From an uncultured Nitrosospira sp. (GTDB taxonomy: Bacteria; Nitrospirota; Nitrospiria; Nitrospirales; Nitrospiraceae): a stretch of DNA of 64,000 nt. Made by a program: the position numbers and the translations under genes. This document shows positions 28,068-35,847 of the stretch, piece by piece (position 1 is the first letter of the stretch; every line of letters starts with the position of its first letter). The stretch spans positions 1-64,000 of the forward strand of contig CAADGK010000015.1 in NCBI GenBank assembly GCA_900696515.1. Direction: 5' to 3'. The notes under the pieces were generated by a model. It was not told the DNA's origin, ran no database searches, and worked only from the letters and a program-made list of their open reading frames with translations.

Positions 28068-28769
28068 GTGGTGACGATCAGGCAGCTTTCAAAGACGTAC
28101 TCCCGTGGTGAGGCCATGGTGATGGTCTTGCACGGGGTGGATCTTGAGGTCCGGCAGGGAGAATTTTGCGCCTTTGTCGGTCCGAGCGGGTGCGGGAAAA
28201 GCACGCTCCTCAATCTTGTGGCAGGGCTGGATCATCCGACGTCGGGGGACATTGTGATTGACGGGCGGTCGACGAACACGTTGAGTAGTCATGACTGGAC
28301 GACGATGCGGCGTGAAATAATCGGGATCGTGTTTCAGGCCTTCCATCTGGTTCCTGGCTTGACGGCTGAAGAGAACATCGCGCTGCCGTTGATGTTGCGG
28401 GGAGAACGGCAACGTGATATCGCCGTACGGGTCGACGAACTTCTGCAGCAGGTTGGCATGAGTCACCGTCGCCGCCATCGCCCGGGTGAACTCTCGGGTG
28501 GGGAACAGCAGCGAGTGGCACTTGCGCGGGCATTGGCTCACCGGCCTCGGTTGCTGTTGGCTGATGAACCGACCGGCAATGTCGATTCACATCAAGGTGC
28601 GGAGATCATGTCGCTGATTCGGGGCCTCGCACAGGCTGGAGGGCAAACGGTGTTGTTGGTGACCCATAGCGCCCAGGCTGCGTTGGCAGCTGATTATACA
28701 TGGACGATGTGTGACGGCAGGCTGGTTTCACGTACGACCCCTTCGACTCAGGCGGTTCGTCCATCATGA
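28068..28769 (+). CDS. LolD/YbbA-type ABC transporter ATPase
   Basis: Intact ABC ATPase of 233 residues: Walker A GPSGCGKSTLL, signature LSGGEQQRVALARAL, Walker B LLLADEPTGNVD and switch VTHS (usual His is the H of TH). Starts with tandem GTG codons. The most likely membrane partner is the large FtsX-type permease at 30137, two genes downstream, as in YbbA-YbbP pairs. Its stop overlaps the pyrD ATG by ATGA. Confidence 0.9.
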   Translation: MVTIRQLSKTYSRGEAMVMVLHGVDLEVRQGEFCAFVGPSGCGKSTLLNLVAGLDHPTSGDIVIDGRSTNTLSSHDWTTMRREIIGIVFQAFHLVPGLTAEENIALPLMLRGERQRDIAVRVDELLQQVGMSHRRRHRPGELSGGEQQRVALARALAHRPRLLLADEPTGNVDSHQGAEIMSLIRGLAQAGGQTVLLVTHSAQAALAADYTWTMCDGRLVSRTTPSTQAVRPS

Positions 28770-29692
28770 ACCTTACCACGACGATCGCCGGAGTGACGTT
28801 TCCCAGCTGTTTTATGAACGCAGCCGGGGCGCTCTGCGTCACGAAAGAAGAACTGGAGGCTCTGGGGCGGTCCGCCTCAGGGGCGATCATTACCAAGTCG
28901 ATGACGATCGAAGCGCGTCACGGCAATCCGGAACCCCGGTATTATGGATTTCCCGGGGGCTCCATCAATTCAATGGGGCTTCCGAATCTTGGCTTTCGGG
29001 CCTATGCGGAACTGATTCCCCAACTCAAACGATTCGGCAAGCCGATCATTGCCAGTGTTGCCGGATTGACCGAGGAAGATTTCCCGACGATCGCCGAACT
29101 GATCAATGCCGCACAGCCGGACCTGATCGAGGTGAATTTGTCCTGCCCGAACATTCCCGGTAAGCCTCAGATCGGGTATGACCCGGATGCCTCCGAGCGG
29201 GTGCTCAACAAGGTCCGTCCCAAGATCACGGTTCCCATGGGGGTCAAACTTCCGCCGTACTTTGACCCGGCCCATCATCATGTCATGGGGACCATGCTGG
29301 GGCGGTGCGGAGTCGACTTTCTCAACCTGATCAATTCGGTGGGCAATGGATTGGTCGTTGATCCGGAACAGGAAACCGTCGTGATCAAGCCGAAGGGGGG
29401 ATTTGGTGGATTGGGCGGACGGCTGATCAAACCTGTGGCTTTGGCGAACGTCCGTGCCTTCTATAAGTTCTTTGGAGAGAAGATGCCCATCATCGGCACG
29501 GGTGGCGTGATGGACGGCGGTGATGCGTTTGAGCACATTCTCTGTGGTGCCTCGGCGGTGCAGGTTGGGACGGTGCTCGTGGAGGAAGGGTTAGACGCGT
29601 TCCGTCGCTTGGAGATCGAACTTGGGGAGGTGTTGACCAGAAAGGGCTACCGATCGATTCAGGATTGCCGCGGCCGTCTCAAGGAACTCTAG
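28766..29692 (+). CDS. pyrD: Dihydroorotate dehydrogenase, class 1A type
   Basis: FMN enzyme oxidising dihydroorotate to orotate in pyrimidine synthesis. The 308 residues contain EVNLSCPNIPGKPQIGYD, with the catalytic Cys and the PGKPQ context of class 1A (fumarate-using, cytosolic) enzymes, then NSVGNGLVVD and the FMN-phosphate site GTGGVMDGGDAFEHILCGA. No PyrK-type electron-transfer subunit adjoins it, which fits class 1A rather than 1B. It is embedded between an ABC ATPase (ATGA overlap) and a LuxR-type gene on the other strand ending 2 bp away. Confidence 0.9.
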   Translation: MNLTTTIAGVTFPSCFMNAAGALCVTKEELEALGRSASGAIITKSMTIEARHGNPEPRYYGFPGGSINSMGLPNLGFRAYAELIPQLKRFGKPIIASVAGLTEEDFPTIAELINAAQPDLIEVNLSCPNIPGKPQIGYDPDASERVLNKVRPKITVPMGVKLPPYFDPAHHHVMGTMLGRCGVDFLNLINSVGNGLVVDPEQETVVIKPKGGFGGLGGRLIKPVALANVRAFYKFFGEKMPIIGTGGVMDGGDAFEHILCGASAVQVGTVLVEEGLDAFRRLEIELGEVLTRKGYRSIQDCRGRLKEL

Positions 29693-29694
29693 AT

Positions 29695-29973
29695 TCACTT
29701 GGTGCCGAAATTGCGCGGCAGGAGGTTTTGCTGCAAGGCTTGACGCAGCAGCTGGGCCACGTTTCGAACATTCAAGCGACGCATCAAGTTGAAGCGATGG
29801 ACTTCCACCGTCCTGACGCTGATGTCCAACGATCCCGCGATTTCGCGGTTCGTGTGTCCGAGCGAGACGAGTCGCAAGATCTCACGTTGTCTGGGCGTGA
29901 TGAGCACAGCGGATTTGGAGTGGCGGGATGTCCGTGCGAGATGTTTCGTCGCTGTGGTAGAGTGTCTTGCCAT
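29695..29973 (-). CDS. Small LuxR/GerE-type helix-turn-helix regulator
   Basis: A 92-residue protein that is almost only a GerE domain: LTPRQREILRLVSLGHTNRE-like start (ITPRQREILRLVSLGHTNRE), then IAGSLDISVRTVEVHR and the C-terminal helix. No receiver domain is attached, so it may be an orphan regulator or act with a separate kinase. AAGGAG lies 6 nt before the ATG. It is divergent from the FtsX permease gene, whose expression it may control. Confidence 0.85.
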   Translation of the reverse strand: MARHSTTATKHLARTSRHSKSAVLITPRQREILRLVSLGHTNREIAGSLDISVRTVEVHRFNLMRRLNVRNVAQLLRQALQQNLLPRNFGTK

Positions 29974-30136
29974 TGGTGCTCCTTCCCTAGTAAGTACGCG
30001 TCACTCTAGCAAACGACCTACTTCATGTAAACGAAACTCAAAAAATGTGCAGTGTGCGCGTGGGCTGCCGGTGTGGGGTGGTTAGTCGCCGGTGCAGGTT
30101 CCGCGCTGCCTGTTTTCTACCTCCATGCCGTCCTTC

Positions 30137-32740
30137 ATGAAAATCGTTGTGCTGATCCTGGTCTCCCATCTGAGGCAGTGGCCGCTGCGGACCGTGCTCA
30201 CGATCGGCGGTGTGGCGCTTGGCGTGTCAGCATCGGTGGCCGTGCGTACGGCCAATGTGGATGTGCTGAGTTCATTTGAGCAAGCCGTGTTGACCGTGGC
30301 CGGTCCGACCACGTTGGAAGTGACAGGAAGTGAGTCGGGACTTGATGAACAGCTTATGACGCGTGTGCGTGCCGTGCCCGGTGTGACATCCGTTTCCCCA
30401 GTGATCCTCCAAACAGCCGTTCAGATGAAAGGAGGTCAACCCGGACAGGCCATACAAGTGCTTGGGTTGGATCTGTTGGCAGAATTCAATACTCGGGGAT
30501 TTCGCGTGAGTCAGCCGACGACGGAACGCCAGATGATCGACATGATCCATCCGCGATCCGTGTTTGTGGGAGACAAGTTGGCGACCGACTGGAATCTGTC
30601 GGTAGGGGATGAGGTTCATCTTCTTATCGGAACCGGCGGCTGTCGCTGTCGAGTCGCAGGAATTCTGCACGGCGAATCAGCTCAACGATCGTCCTGGGAA
30701 CGACTGGCGGTCATGGATATCGCTGCCGCTCAGGTGACCTTCGGCATGGTCGGTCTGGTCGACCGGATTGATCTCGTGACCGCGCCACATCTGTCTGTTG
30801 ATGCGGTGGCGGACAAGGTTCGAACGGTCCTGCCTCCACATGTGACGGTGGAACGGCCTACGAGCCGGACCAGTCAGGTCGAGCAAATGATCAGCGCGTT
30901 CCGTCTGAATCTCACGGTGCTCAGTTGGGTCGGCCTGCTGGTGGGGATGTTTTTGATTTACAACACGATGGCCTTCGCCGTTGCACAGAGACGACGGGAA
31001 ATCGGTATCTATCGAGCCGTGGGGATGACGCAGGGGCGGGTGGCTCTCCTGTTTCTCATTGAGGCTGGACTGTACGGTATTGTGGGAGGGCTTGTCGGAA
31101 CGGTTGCGGGAATGGTGTTGGCGCAACAGCTGATCGCGCTGCTGAGTCGAACCATCTCAGACCTCTACGTTCCGGTGAGCGCCGGTGGAGCAGCATCGTT
31201 GTGGACCGGGCCATGGTTCACGATGGGGGTGGAAGGCGTCCTCATCGGCTCTGTGGTGTCGATGATCGGGGCCATCGGTCCCAGTGTCGATGCCGGCCGG
31301 ACGACGACGGTTCGTGCGCTCGCCCCGGGCGACTATGAAGCGAGTCAGCAGTTGCGGGTGGGCCGTCTCGCTCTTACGGGCTGCGCACTGCTTGGCGTGG
31401 CAGGACTCCTGAGTTGGCCGGGGCCGATTCAGGGGATTCCGGTTTTAGGCTATATGGCCACGCTCTGTCTCTTGGCCGGGCTGGCCTGTCTTGCCCCGTT
31501 GTGTGTGACGGGAGGAGGAGGTCATCGCCGATCGATCGGCTCGACAGTCGGATTGTCTGGGGTGATGAGAACGATTGCGGTGGAGCATGCGTCCAGAAAT
31601 CCAGGTCGAAACGGCGTCACGGTCTCGGCCTTCATGGTGGGGTTGGCTATTATGATCGGGGTGTTGGTCATGGTTCGCAGCTTTCGGCATACCGTGGAAG
31701 TCTGGGTTGCCGATACGGTGTTGGCCGATGTGGTCGTGGCGCCGTCACTCTGGTTGCGAGGCACGGAGATCGGCGCGGTCGGACGGAGCCTGCCGCAGTC
31801 CTGGACGAGCCTCCTGTCCTCAATTCCTGAGGTGGCGGCGGTCGATACCTATCGCGATGTACGGATGACGGTGAACGGACACCGCGTGGCGGTGGTTTCC
31901 CGGGATTTGCGCTTACATGCCCGGTGGAGCCGATACCTGGTTCGACGAGGCGATTCATCCGAACAGCTCAATCGGGCGGCTGAGATCGGTGGCCTTCTCG
32001 TTTCGGAAGTGTTAGCTGATCGCTTGGGCGTGCAGGAAGGATCTATCCTTGAAATCATGACACCCAGCGGTGTGAGACCGTTTCCTATCGTGGCGGTGTT
32101 TTATGACTATTCAACGGACGGGGGCAAGCTTCTGATGGATCGAGCCCTCTATCAGTCGCTGTGGCACGACGAGTTGGTGACCGTCTTTCCTGTGTATCTG
32201 CGCGAGCGAGCCAGTCTGGATCGTGTACGAGATCGGATCACGGAACAATTGAGTATCGTCACGAATGGAGGGCTTCCTCCATTAGTCATCAGTAATACCG
32301 AGCTACGGAAAGAGATTCTCGAGATTTTCGATCGGACGTTTCTCCTCACCTATGTCTTAGAGGCCATCGCCGTCGTCATCGCCATGCTGGGGATTGTGAA
32401 CACGCTCATCACCTCCGTGCTCGAACGCCGCCGGGAGTTTGCCACCCTCCGGGCCATCGGCGGCAGCGCAGCACAAATCCAGCAGTTGGTACTCTGGGAA
32501 GCCATCTACCTGGGTGCGATCGGAATCGCATTGGGACTCATTGGGGGAGGGTTGCTGTCGCTGTTGCTGATCAAGGTGATCAATCGGCAGTCGTTCGGAT
32601 GGACCATTCAAATGATTCTTCCGATCGGCTCGCTTGTCCAGGCCGTGGCGCTTGCCGTCTTGGCCACCGTGGTGGCCGGCTACTTTCCTGCCCGATGGGC
32701 CGCGCGGCAACCGGTCGTTGAGGGACTGCGGGACGAATAA
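30137..32740 (+). CDS. FtsX-domain ABC transporter permease (YbbP/LolCE type)
   Basis: Large inner-membrane protein (867 residues) with an N-terminal helix, a MacB-PCD periplasmic domain, three helices with the FtsX motif REIGIYRAVGMTQGRV, a central membrane pair, a second periplasmic domain, and a C-terminal FtsX unit (ERRREFATLRAIGGSAAQIQ). Two FtsX units in one chain imply a complete permease working with a dimeric ATPase, probably that at 28068. ATG 30137 is preferred because upstream codons are not hydrophobic. Substrate may be lipid or lipoprotein; that is family-level inference. Confidence 0.88.
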   Translation: MKIVVLILVSHLRQWPLRTVLTIGGVALGVSASVAVRTANVDVLSSFEQAVLTVAGPTTLEVTGSESGLDEQLMTRVRAVPGVTSVSPVILQTAVQMKGGQPGQAIQVLGLDLLAEFNTRGFRVSQPTTERQMIDMIHPRSVFVGDKLATDWNLSVGDEVHLLIGTGGCRCRVAGILHGESAQRSSWERLAVMDIAAAQVTFGMVGLVDRIDLVTAPHLSVDAVADKVRTVLPPHVTVERPTSRTSQVEQMISAFRLNLTVLSWVGLLVGMFLIYNTMAFAVAQRRREIGIYRAVGMTQGRVALLFLIEAGLYGIVGGLVGTVAGMVLAQQLIALLSRTISDLYVPVSAGGAASLWTGPWFTMGVEGVLIGSVVSMIGAIGPSVDAGRTTTVRALAPGDYEASQQLRVGRLALTGCALLGVAGLLSWPGPIQGIPVLGYMATLCLLAGLACLAPLCVTGGGGHRRSIGSTVGLSGVMRTIAVEHASRNPGRNGVTVSAFMVGLAIMIGVLVMVRSFRHTVEVWVADTVLADVVVAPSLWLRGTEIGAVGRSLPQSWTSLLSSIPEVAAVDTYRDVRMTVNGHRVAVVSRDLRLHARWSRYLVRRGDSSEQLNRAAEIGGLLVSEVLADRLGVQEGSILEIMTPSGVRPFPIVAVFYDYSTDGGKLLMDRALYQSLWHDELVTVFPVYLRERASLDRVRDRITEQLSIVTNGGLPPLVISNTELRKEILEIFDRTFLLTYVLEAIAVVIAMLGIVNTLITSVLERRREFATLRAIGGSAAQIQQLVLWEAIYLGAIGIALGLIGGGLLSLLLIKVINRQSFGWTIQMILPIGSLVQAVALAVLATVVAGYFPARWAARQPVVEGLRDE

Positions 32741-32807
32741 TTCTCGTGATGGAATGGATTGCAATCGGCGAGCGAGTGAAATATTCACATGAGGTATGCA
32801 AACTTAT

Positions 32808-33167
32808 TTATTTCATTGCATTAGGTCCATAGTGATCAAGGAGTACTTGAAGTTCATGTGAGATAGGCATCGGTTTGAACGGAGGCACTCGAGCGCCTCC
32901 GGTATTGCCGATTGGAACCCAGATCCTCGAGAAGAGCAACGCCCCCAGAATTCGTGGAATCTGACCAAGAATCTCTACGATATCTCGATTTCGCAAACCA
33001 ACCCTCAACATCCACCAGTGCGTTCGCGCATGGGCGATCGAGAACGATTGTCCCAAGATATGTGCCCGCTCAAGATGGGAAAATGCGAGAGGGAGATTGC
33101 CGGCATGATAGAGCCTGGCTGCGGTTGCCATCTCAATATCATAGGCTCGTCGGAGTTCGGGGTGCAT
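32808..33167 (-). CDS. DUF3703 family protein
   Basis: A 119-residue protein with the DUF3703 pattern: YHAGNLPLAFSHLERAHILG, ARTHWWMLRVG, SRIWVPIGNTGG and PFKPMPI. The family is uncharacterised and often found in environmental proteobacteria near metal-resistance genes. The His- and Trp-rich centre could bind a metal, but this is not shown. It is convergent with the FtsX permease and marks the last backbone-like gene before the repeat-rich island edge. Confidence 0.8.
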   Translation of the reverse strand: MHPELRRAYDIEMATAARLYHAGNLPLAFSHLERAHILGQSFSIAHARTHWWMLRVGLRNRDIVEILGQIPRILGALLFSRIWVPIGNTGGARVPPFKPMPISHELQVLLDHYGPNAMK

Positions 33168-33279
33168 ATCGTCCGTTCAGAGGGGAAACTTCCATCAGTG
33201 TACCTGAGGAATACATGCGAAACCAGCATGCCAACTGGATGACGACGAGACGAGAAAGTTCACCCACCTACGCAGGAAG

Positions 33280-33400
33280 CCACAGCTGTCAAGCTGTGGA
33301 GGAATGCGCAGTGGGTGTCCTCCGAAGCCTTGGCGAAGGAGGACACGCTTCGGCGGGTTCCGCCGAAGACACACCAGGGACCACGGCTGTCAAGCCGTGG
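33280..33400. repeat. REP-like cluster of four hairpins
   Basis: Two outer hairpins share the loop GTCA: CCACAGCT/AGCTGTGG (33280-33299) and CCACGGCT/AGCCGTGG (33381-33400). They differ by a compensated base pair. Between them lie GTGTCCTCC/GGAGGACAC (33315-33346) and CTTCGGCGG/CCGCCGAAG (33348-33368). The element sits in the 33168-33731 gap, where I find no gene. It resembles BIME-type repeats or a mobile-element end. Confidence 0.8.
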
Positions 33401-33616
33401 GGCTCCACCTGTTACCGATATCCAGCGAGCGCATTTCTCCCCGAAGCTTTTGTATTGCAAACTCTATGGCAAGTGAGAACGTCGTTTCTCGCCGACCGAA
33501 GAAGCGAATAACCTATTGGCAGGAGGATCAGTAGACATGATCCCACGTTTGTTCCATCGCTTCGAAGAGGCCCGTGCCATCCGCTCCCTCTCCCGAGAGG
33601 GAGGGTGATTTCTCGC

Positions 33617-33695
33617 GGGGAAAGGGGTAAGCTTCGGCGCATGGGTCGATCGTAGGCTTTTGCAGAGAGTCAAGACATAAAAGTCTGACCCCGGA
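33617..33695 (+). repeat. 79-bp direct repeat, copy A
   Basis: Matches copy B (34253-34331) over 79 bp with two mismatches; ends in AAAAGTCTGACCCCGGA. The similarity continues less exactly on the left into CTCCC(T/C)CTCCCGAGAG. The two copies flank the DUF2283 gene. Confidence 0.9.
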
Positions 33696-33731
33696 CCCCG
33701 GACATCCCCAACTGAAACCAGGAGAGCGGCT

Positions 33732-33944
33732 ATGGCCGACAAAGTAAAGGTCTGGTTTGATTCGGAAGCGGATTATCTCGAAGTCCAGTTCCGGGAGGCT
33801 CCGGGCTTCATGCGGCCGACTGCGCATGATGCTGTTATGGAGCGCGTAGACGAGAAGGGACAAATTTTGGGGTTCACGGTGCTTGGGGTCAGTCAGTTTC
33901 GCAAAGGCCACCCGCTGGAAGCCGAACTCGCCGTCGGGGAATAA
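33732..33944 (+). CDS. DUF2283 family protein
   Basis: A 70-residue protein beginning MADKVKVWFDSEADYLEVQF with the later GQILGFTVLGVSQF, the DUF2283 pattern. Members are small, often encoded in toxin-antitoxin-like or mobile contexts next to DUF4258-type partners; no such partner is seen here. CCAGGAGAG precedes the ATG. It sits alone between two copies of a 79-bp direct repeat, so it may have moved as a cassette. Function unknown. Confidence 0.85.
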   Translation: MADKVKVWFDSEADYLEVQFREAPGFMRPTAHDAVMERVDEKGQILGFTVLGVSQFRKGHPLEAELAVGE

Positions 33945-34252
33945 TCCAGCTCCAGAGCTGTGCCTACCATCCGCCTGTCCTGCCTGTGGCAAGGGTAATC
34001 GAGCCGAGCATGTCGAAGGGCCATCAGCTCTTCGGCCAGTCTCAGCCCATTTCTTCCCTCTCGTCTTGTGACTCGAAACTCAGTCCTCAGCACTCATAAC
34101 TCAGCACTTCCGGATGCCCTCACGTCTCGGCACTCAGCACATGGTCCCCAGCACTATTCGACCGCCCTCAGTCCTCATCCTCAAGTTCTTACAACTCAGC
34201 TCTGCCAGTCTCGCCCGTCCCGCTCCCCCCTCCCGAGAGAGTGATTTCTCAA
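33945..34252. other. Low-complexity spacer without a gene
   Basis: No supported gene. From about 34070 to 34200 the DNA is built of short CTCAGCACT/CTCAGTCCT-like units (for example at 34080-34110 and 34133-34155), giving open frames without coding character on both strands. It joins directly to repeat copy B. Confidence 0.6.
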
Positions 34253-34331
34253 GGGGAAAGGGGTAAGCTTCGGCGCATGGGGCGATCGTAGGCTTTTGCA
34301 GAGAGTCAAGATATAAAAGTCTGACCCCGGA
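34253..34331 (+). repeat. 79-bp direct repeat, copy B
   Basis: Partner of 33617-33695. Immediately after it the terminal unit AAAAGTCTGACCCCGGA occurs again (to about 34355), so the motif is present twice here and once in copy A. Similar GGGGTCAGACTTT blocks are known around IS200/REP-type tyrosine transposase elements; no transposase is present in this window. Confidence 0.88.
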
Positions 34332-34393
34332 TACGGACAAAAGTCTGACCCCGGACACTCATGCCAAGCATGTCCACTCTCTGCTCGTGAGCG

Positions 34394-34410
34394 TATCATT
34401 AAATATGATA
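34394..34410 (+). promoter_or_regulatory. Putative ParD operator over the -10 region
   Basis: TATCAT-taaat-ATGATA, a perfect 6-bp inverted repeat 34 bp upstream of the antitoxin ATG, overlapping a TATGAT -10-like hexamer. Autorepression at such a site is usual for ribbon-helix-helix antitoxins. No good -35 box is visible. Confidence 0.5.
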
Positions 34411-34444
34411 AAGTAGGACTTATGAGTCACGCAAGGAGGGCGAC

Positions 34445-34720
34445 ATGTCGAGGATCGAACGCATGACCATTACCATGCCGGCTGATATGGCGGCGCTTGT
34501 CAAAGCTGCCGTTGATGGTGGTGACTACGCCTCGACCAGTGAGGTGGTGCGCGAAGCCCTGCGCGAATGGAAGCTCCGACGTGGGGTCCAAGAGCGAGAA
34601 CTCGCCGCACTGAAAGCGGATATCGACAAGGGGCTGGCGGATCTTGCTGCTGGGCGCGTCACCGACTTTAATCTCAAAACAATCATCGCGCGCGGGAGGA
34701 AGCTATTAGCCAAACCCTGA
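34445..34720 (+). CDS. parD: ParD-like ribbon-helix-helix antitoxin
   Basis: Antitoxin of a type II module. The N-terminal RHH domain reads MTITMPADMAALVKAAVDGG, then YASTSEVVREALREWKLRR, as in the CC2985/ParD group; the C-terminal half (Asp/Ala/Leu rich) should wrap the toxin. 91 residues. AAGGAGG lies 7 nt before the ATG. Its TGA overlaps the inferred CTG start of the toxin gene. Confidence 0.9.
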   Translation: MSRIERMTITMPADMAALVKAAVDGGDYASTSEVVREALREWKLRRGVQERELAALKADIDKGLADLAAGRVTDFNLKTIIARGRKLLAKP

Positions 34721-35025
34721 CCCTTCGTCTCACGGACACGGCGGAGGCCGACCTCGCAGAAATCTGGGCGTACCTCGCGACGGAGGCGGGTGAACCCGTG
34801 GCAAGCCGTTTTCTGGAGCGGGTGGGCGCGACGCTGGACGTGGTGTGGCAATCTCCCTTGATGGGATCTAGCCGCGAGCAGTTGAGTGTGGGACTGCGCG
34901 TGACGTTTCATCATCCCTACGCCATCTACTACCACGTGACCGACCGCGAACTGATCATCGTGCGCGTGTTGCATGGTGCACGCGATACCGTCGCGATCGC
35001 GGAACAGGGCGGGTTTCTCCAGTGA
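34717..35025 (+). CDS. parE: ParE-like toxin with a non-standard start codon
   Basis: RelE/ParE-fold toxin, 102 residues from CTG 34717: LTLRLTDTAEADLAEIWAYL, the core VWQSPLMGSSREQL, and the C-terminal IIVRVLHGARD typical of ParE. The first ATG/GTG/TTG in frame is GTG 34798, which would delete the first 27 residues, including the conserved first strand and helix. Possible real starts are CTG 34717 (CTGA overlap with parD) or ATT 34705 (4 nt after GGAGGA). Alternatively the original start was lost and the toxin is weak or silent. Gyrase is the known target of ParE; untested here. Confidence 0.8.
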   Translation: MTLRLTDTAEADLAEIWAYLATEAGEPVASRFLERVGATLDVVWQSPLMGSSREQLSVGLRVTFHHPYAIYYHVTDRELIIVRVLHGARDTVAIAEQGGFLQ

Positions 35026-35062
35026 TGCACACACAAGAGAGCGTGCCCGATCAGGGAGAGAT

Positions 35063-35083
35063 ATTCACCTACGTGTGGTGAAT
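35063..35083 (+). promoter_or_regulatory. Inverted repeat, possible AbrB-type operator
   Basis: ATTCACC-N7-GGTGAAT, perfect 7-bp arms, 120 bp upstream of the AbrB antitoxin start and 38 bp after the parE stop. Confidence 0.4.
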
Positions 35084-35202
35084 GTGCAGGGCCAATCAAC
35101 AAGTGATCCCGTTCGACAGAGGAAACGCGGGGCGCTTGCGTTTTCTGCATGACGGGTCTACACAAGATCCTGCCTGATTATCAGACGCGTCGTGGAGGCG
35201 TC

Positions 35203-35499
35203 ATGCCCGCAGAAATGAGCAAGGTCGGCAAACGGGGGGCGGTGGTAATTCCGGCCGCGCTGCGGCGCCGTTTCGGCATCACCGAGGGCTCGCTCGTGAT
35301 GGTCGAGGAACGGGCCGACGGTGTCCTGATTCGACCGGCCGCCGCTTTTCCCCTGGAGATGTACACCCCGGAACGGCAGGCAGAGTTCCTCCTCTCCAAT
35401 GCGGTCGGCCCGAAGGACTATGCGCGAGCCAAAGAGGCCGTGCGGAAGATGGGCCTCGACGTCCGAAAGATCCCTCATGACAAGCCGGTTCGTTCCTAA
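35203..35499 (+). CDS. AbrB/MazE-family antitoxin
   Basis: A 98-residue protein: swapped-hairpin DNA-binding domain MSKVGKRGAVVIPAALRRRF then GSLVMVEERADGVLIRPA, followed by a helical tail that would bind the toxin. ATG 35203 is preceded by TGGAGG; an upstream ATG at 35149 adds 18 non-conserved residues. Its usual PIN-domain toxin partner starts 3 bp later but is cut short (35503-35574), so this is probably an orphan antitoxin. Confidence 0.88.
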   Translation: MPAEMSKVGKRGAVVIPAALRRRFGITEGSLVMVEERADGVLIRPAAAFPLEMYTPERQAEFLLSNAVGPKDYARAKEAVRKMGLDVRKIPHDKPVRS

Positions 35500-35502
35500 T
35501 CC

Positions 35503-35574
35503 GTGGACCGGGTCTTTCTTGATACCAACGTGCAGTTCTCTGCGGACTATCGCCTCGAGACTCCGCTTTTCGAG
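35503..35574 (+). pseudogene. PIN-domain toxin, 5' remnant
   Basis: GTG start reading VDRVFLDTNVQFSADYRL, the first strand and metal-binding Asp of a VapC/PIN ribonuclease. After about 18-24 residues the homology stops and the same frame runs into relaxase-like sequence with a stop at 35608-35610. A full PIN toxin would need about 130 residues, so activity is not possible. It is the broken partner of the AbrB antitoxin upstream. Confidence 0.75.
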
Positions 35575-35847
35575 GCTGATACAGATCAGAACCCCTCACC
35601 ACATCTGTAGGTGCACTTGACGGTGAAGGTCGCAGGTTTCAATGGGATCCGCTTGAATCCGAGAAAGGCGGATCTGCAGCGGGGACGAGAGGGGTTTGTG
35701 GAGGCCTTGCGAGAGCAGGGAATTGAGGCGACGACGACGAGCCGGATTCATCGGACGACGCATGAACGCTGGACCGTGCGGCATCTGCATGATGTGAGCA
35801 GGAAAGGGGAGAGGCTGGAGCGGCTGAACCGCACCACGCGCCAATAG
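35575..35847 (+). pseudogene. MobA/VirD2-type relaxase fragment
   Basis: The frame reads ADTDQNPSPH, a stop, then VHLTVKVAGFNGIRLNPRK and ADLQRGREGFVEALREQG. This matches the third motif (HxH metal site) and following region of plasmid/ICE relaxases of the DUF3363-linked type. The extra CTGTAG between the two His residues destroys the motif, and both ends are missing. It is evidence of a former conjugative or mobilisable element. Recognition is by memory of the family pattern, so moderate confidence. Confidence 0.55.

Noticed and set aside
33260-33520. Short protein-coding frames across the hairpin cluster
   Set aside because: Their translations merely read through palindromic repeats; no start signals and no homology.
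33945-34360. CRISPR-like array in the CTCAGCACT/79-bp repeat region
   Set aside because: Repeats are irregular, low-complexity and not evenly spaced; no cas gene is present. No CRISPR array found elsewhere in the window.
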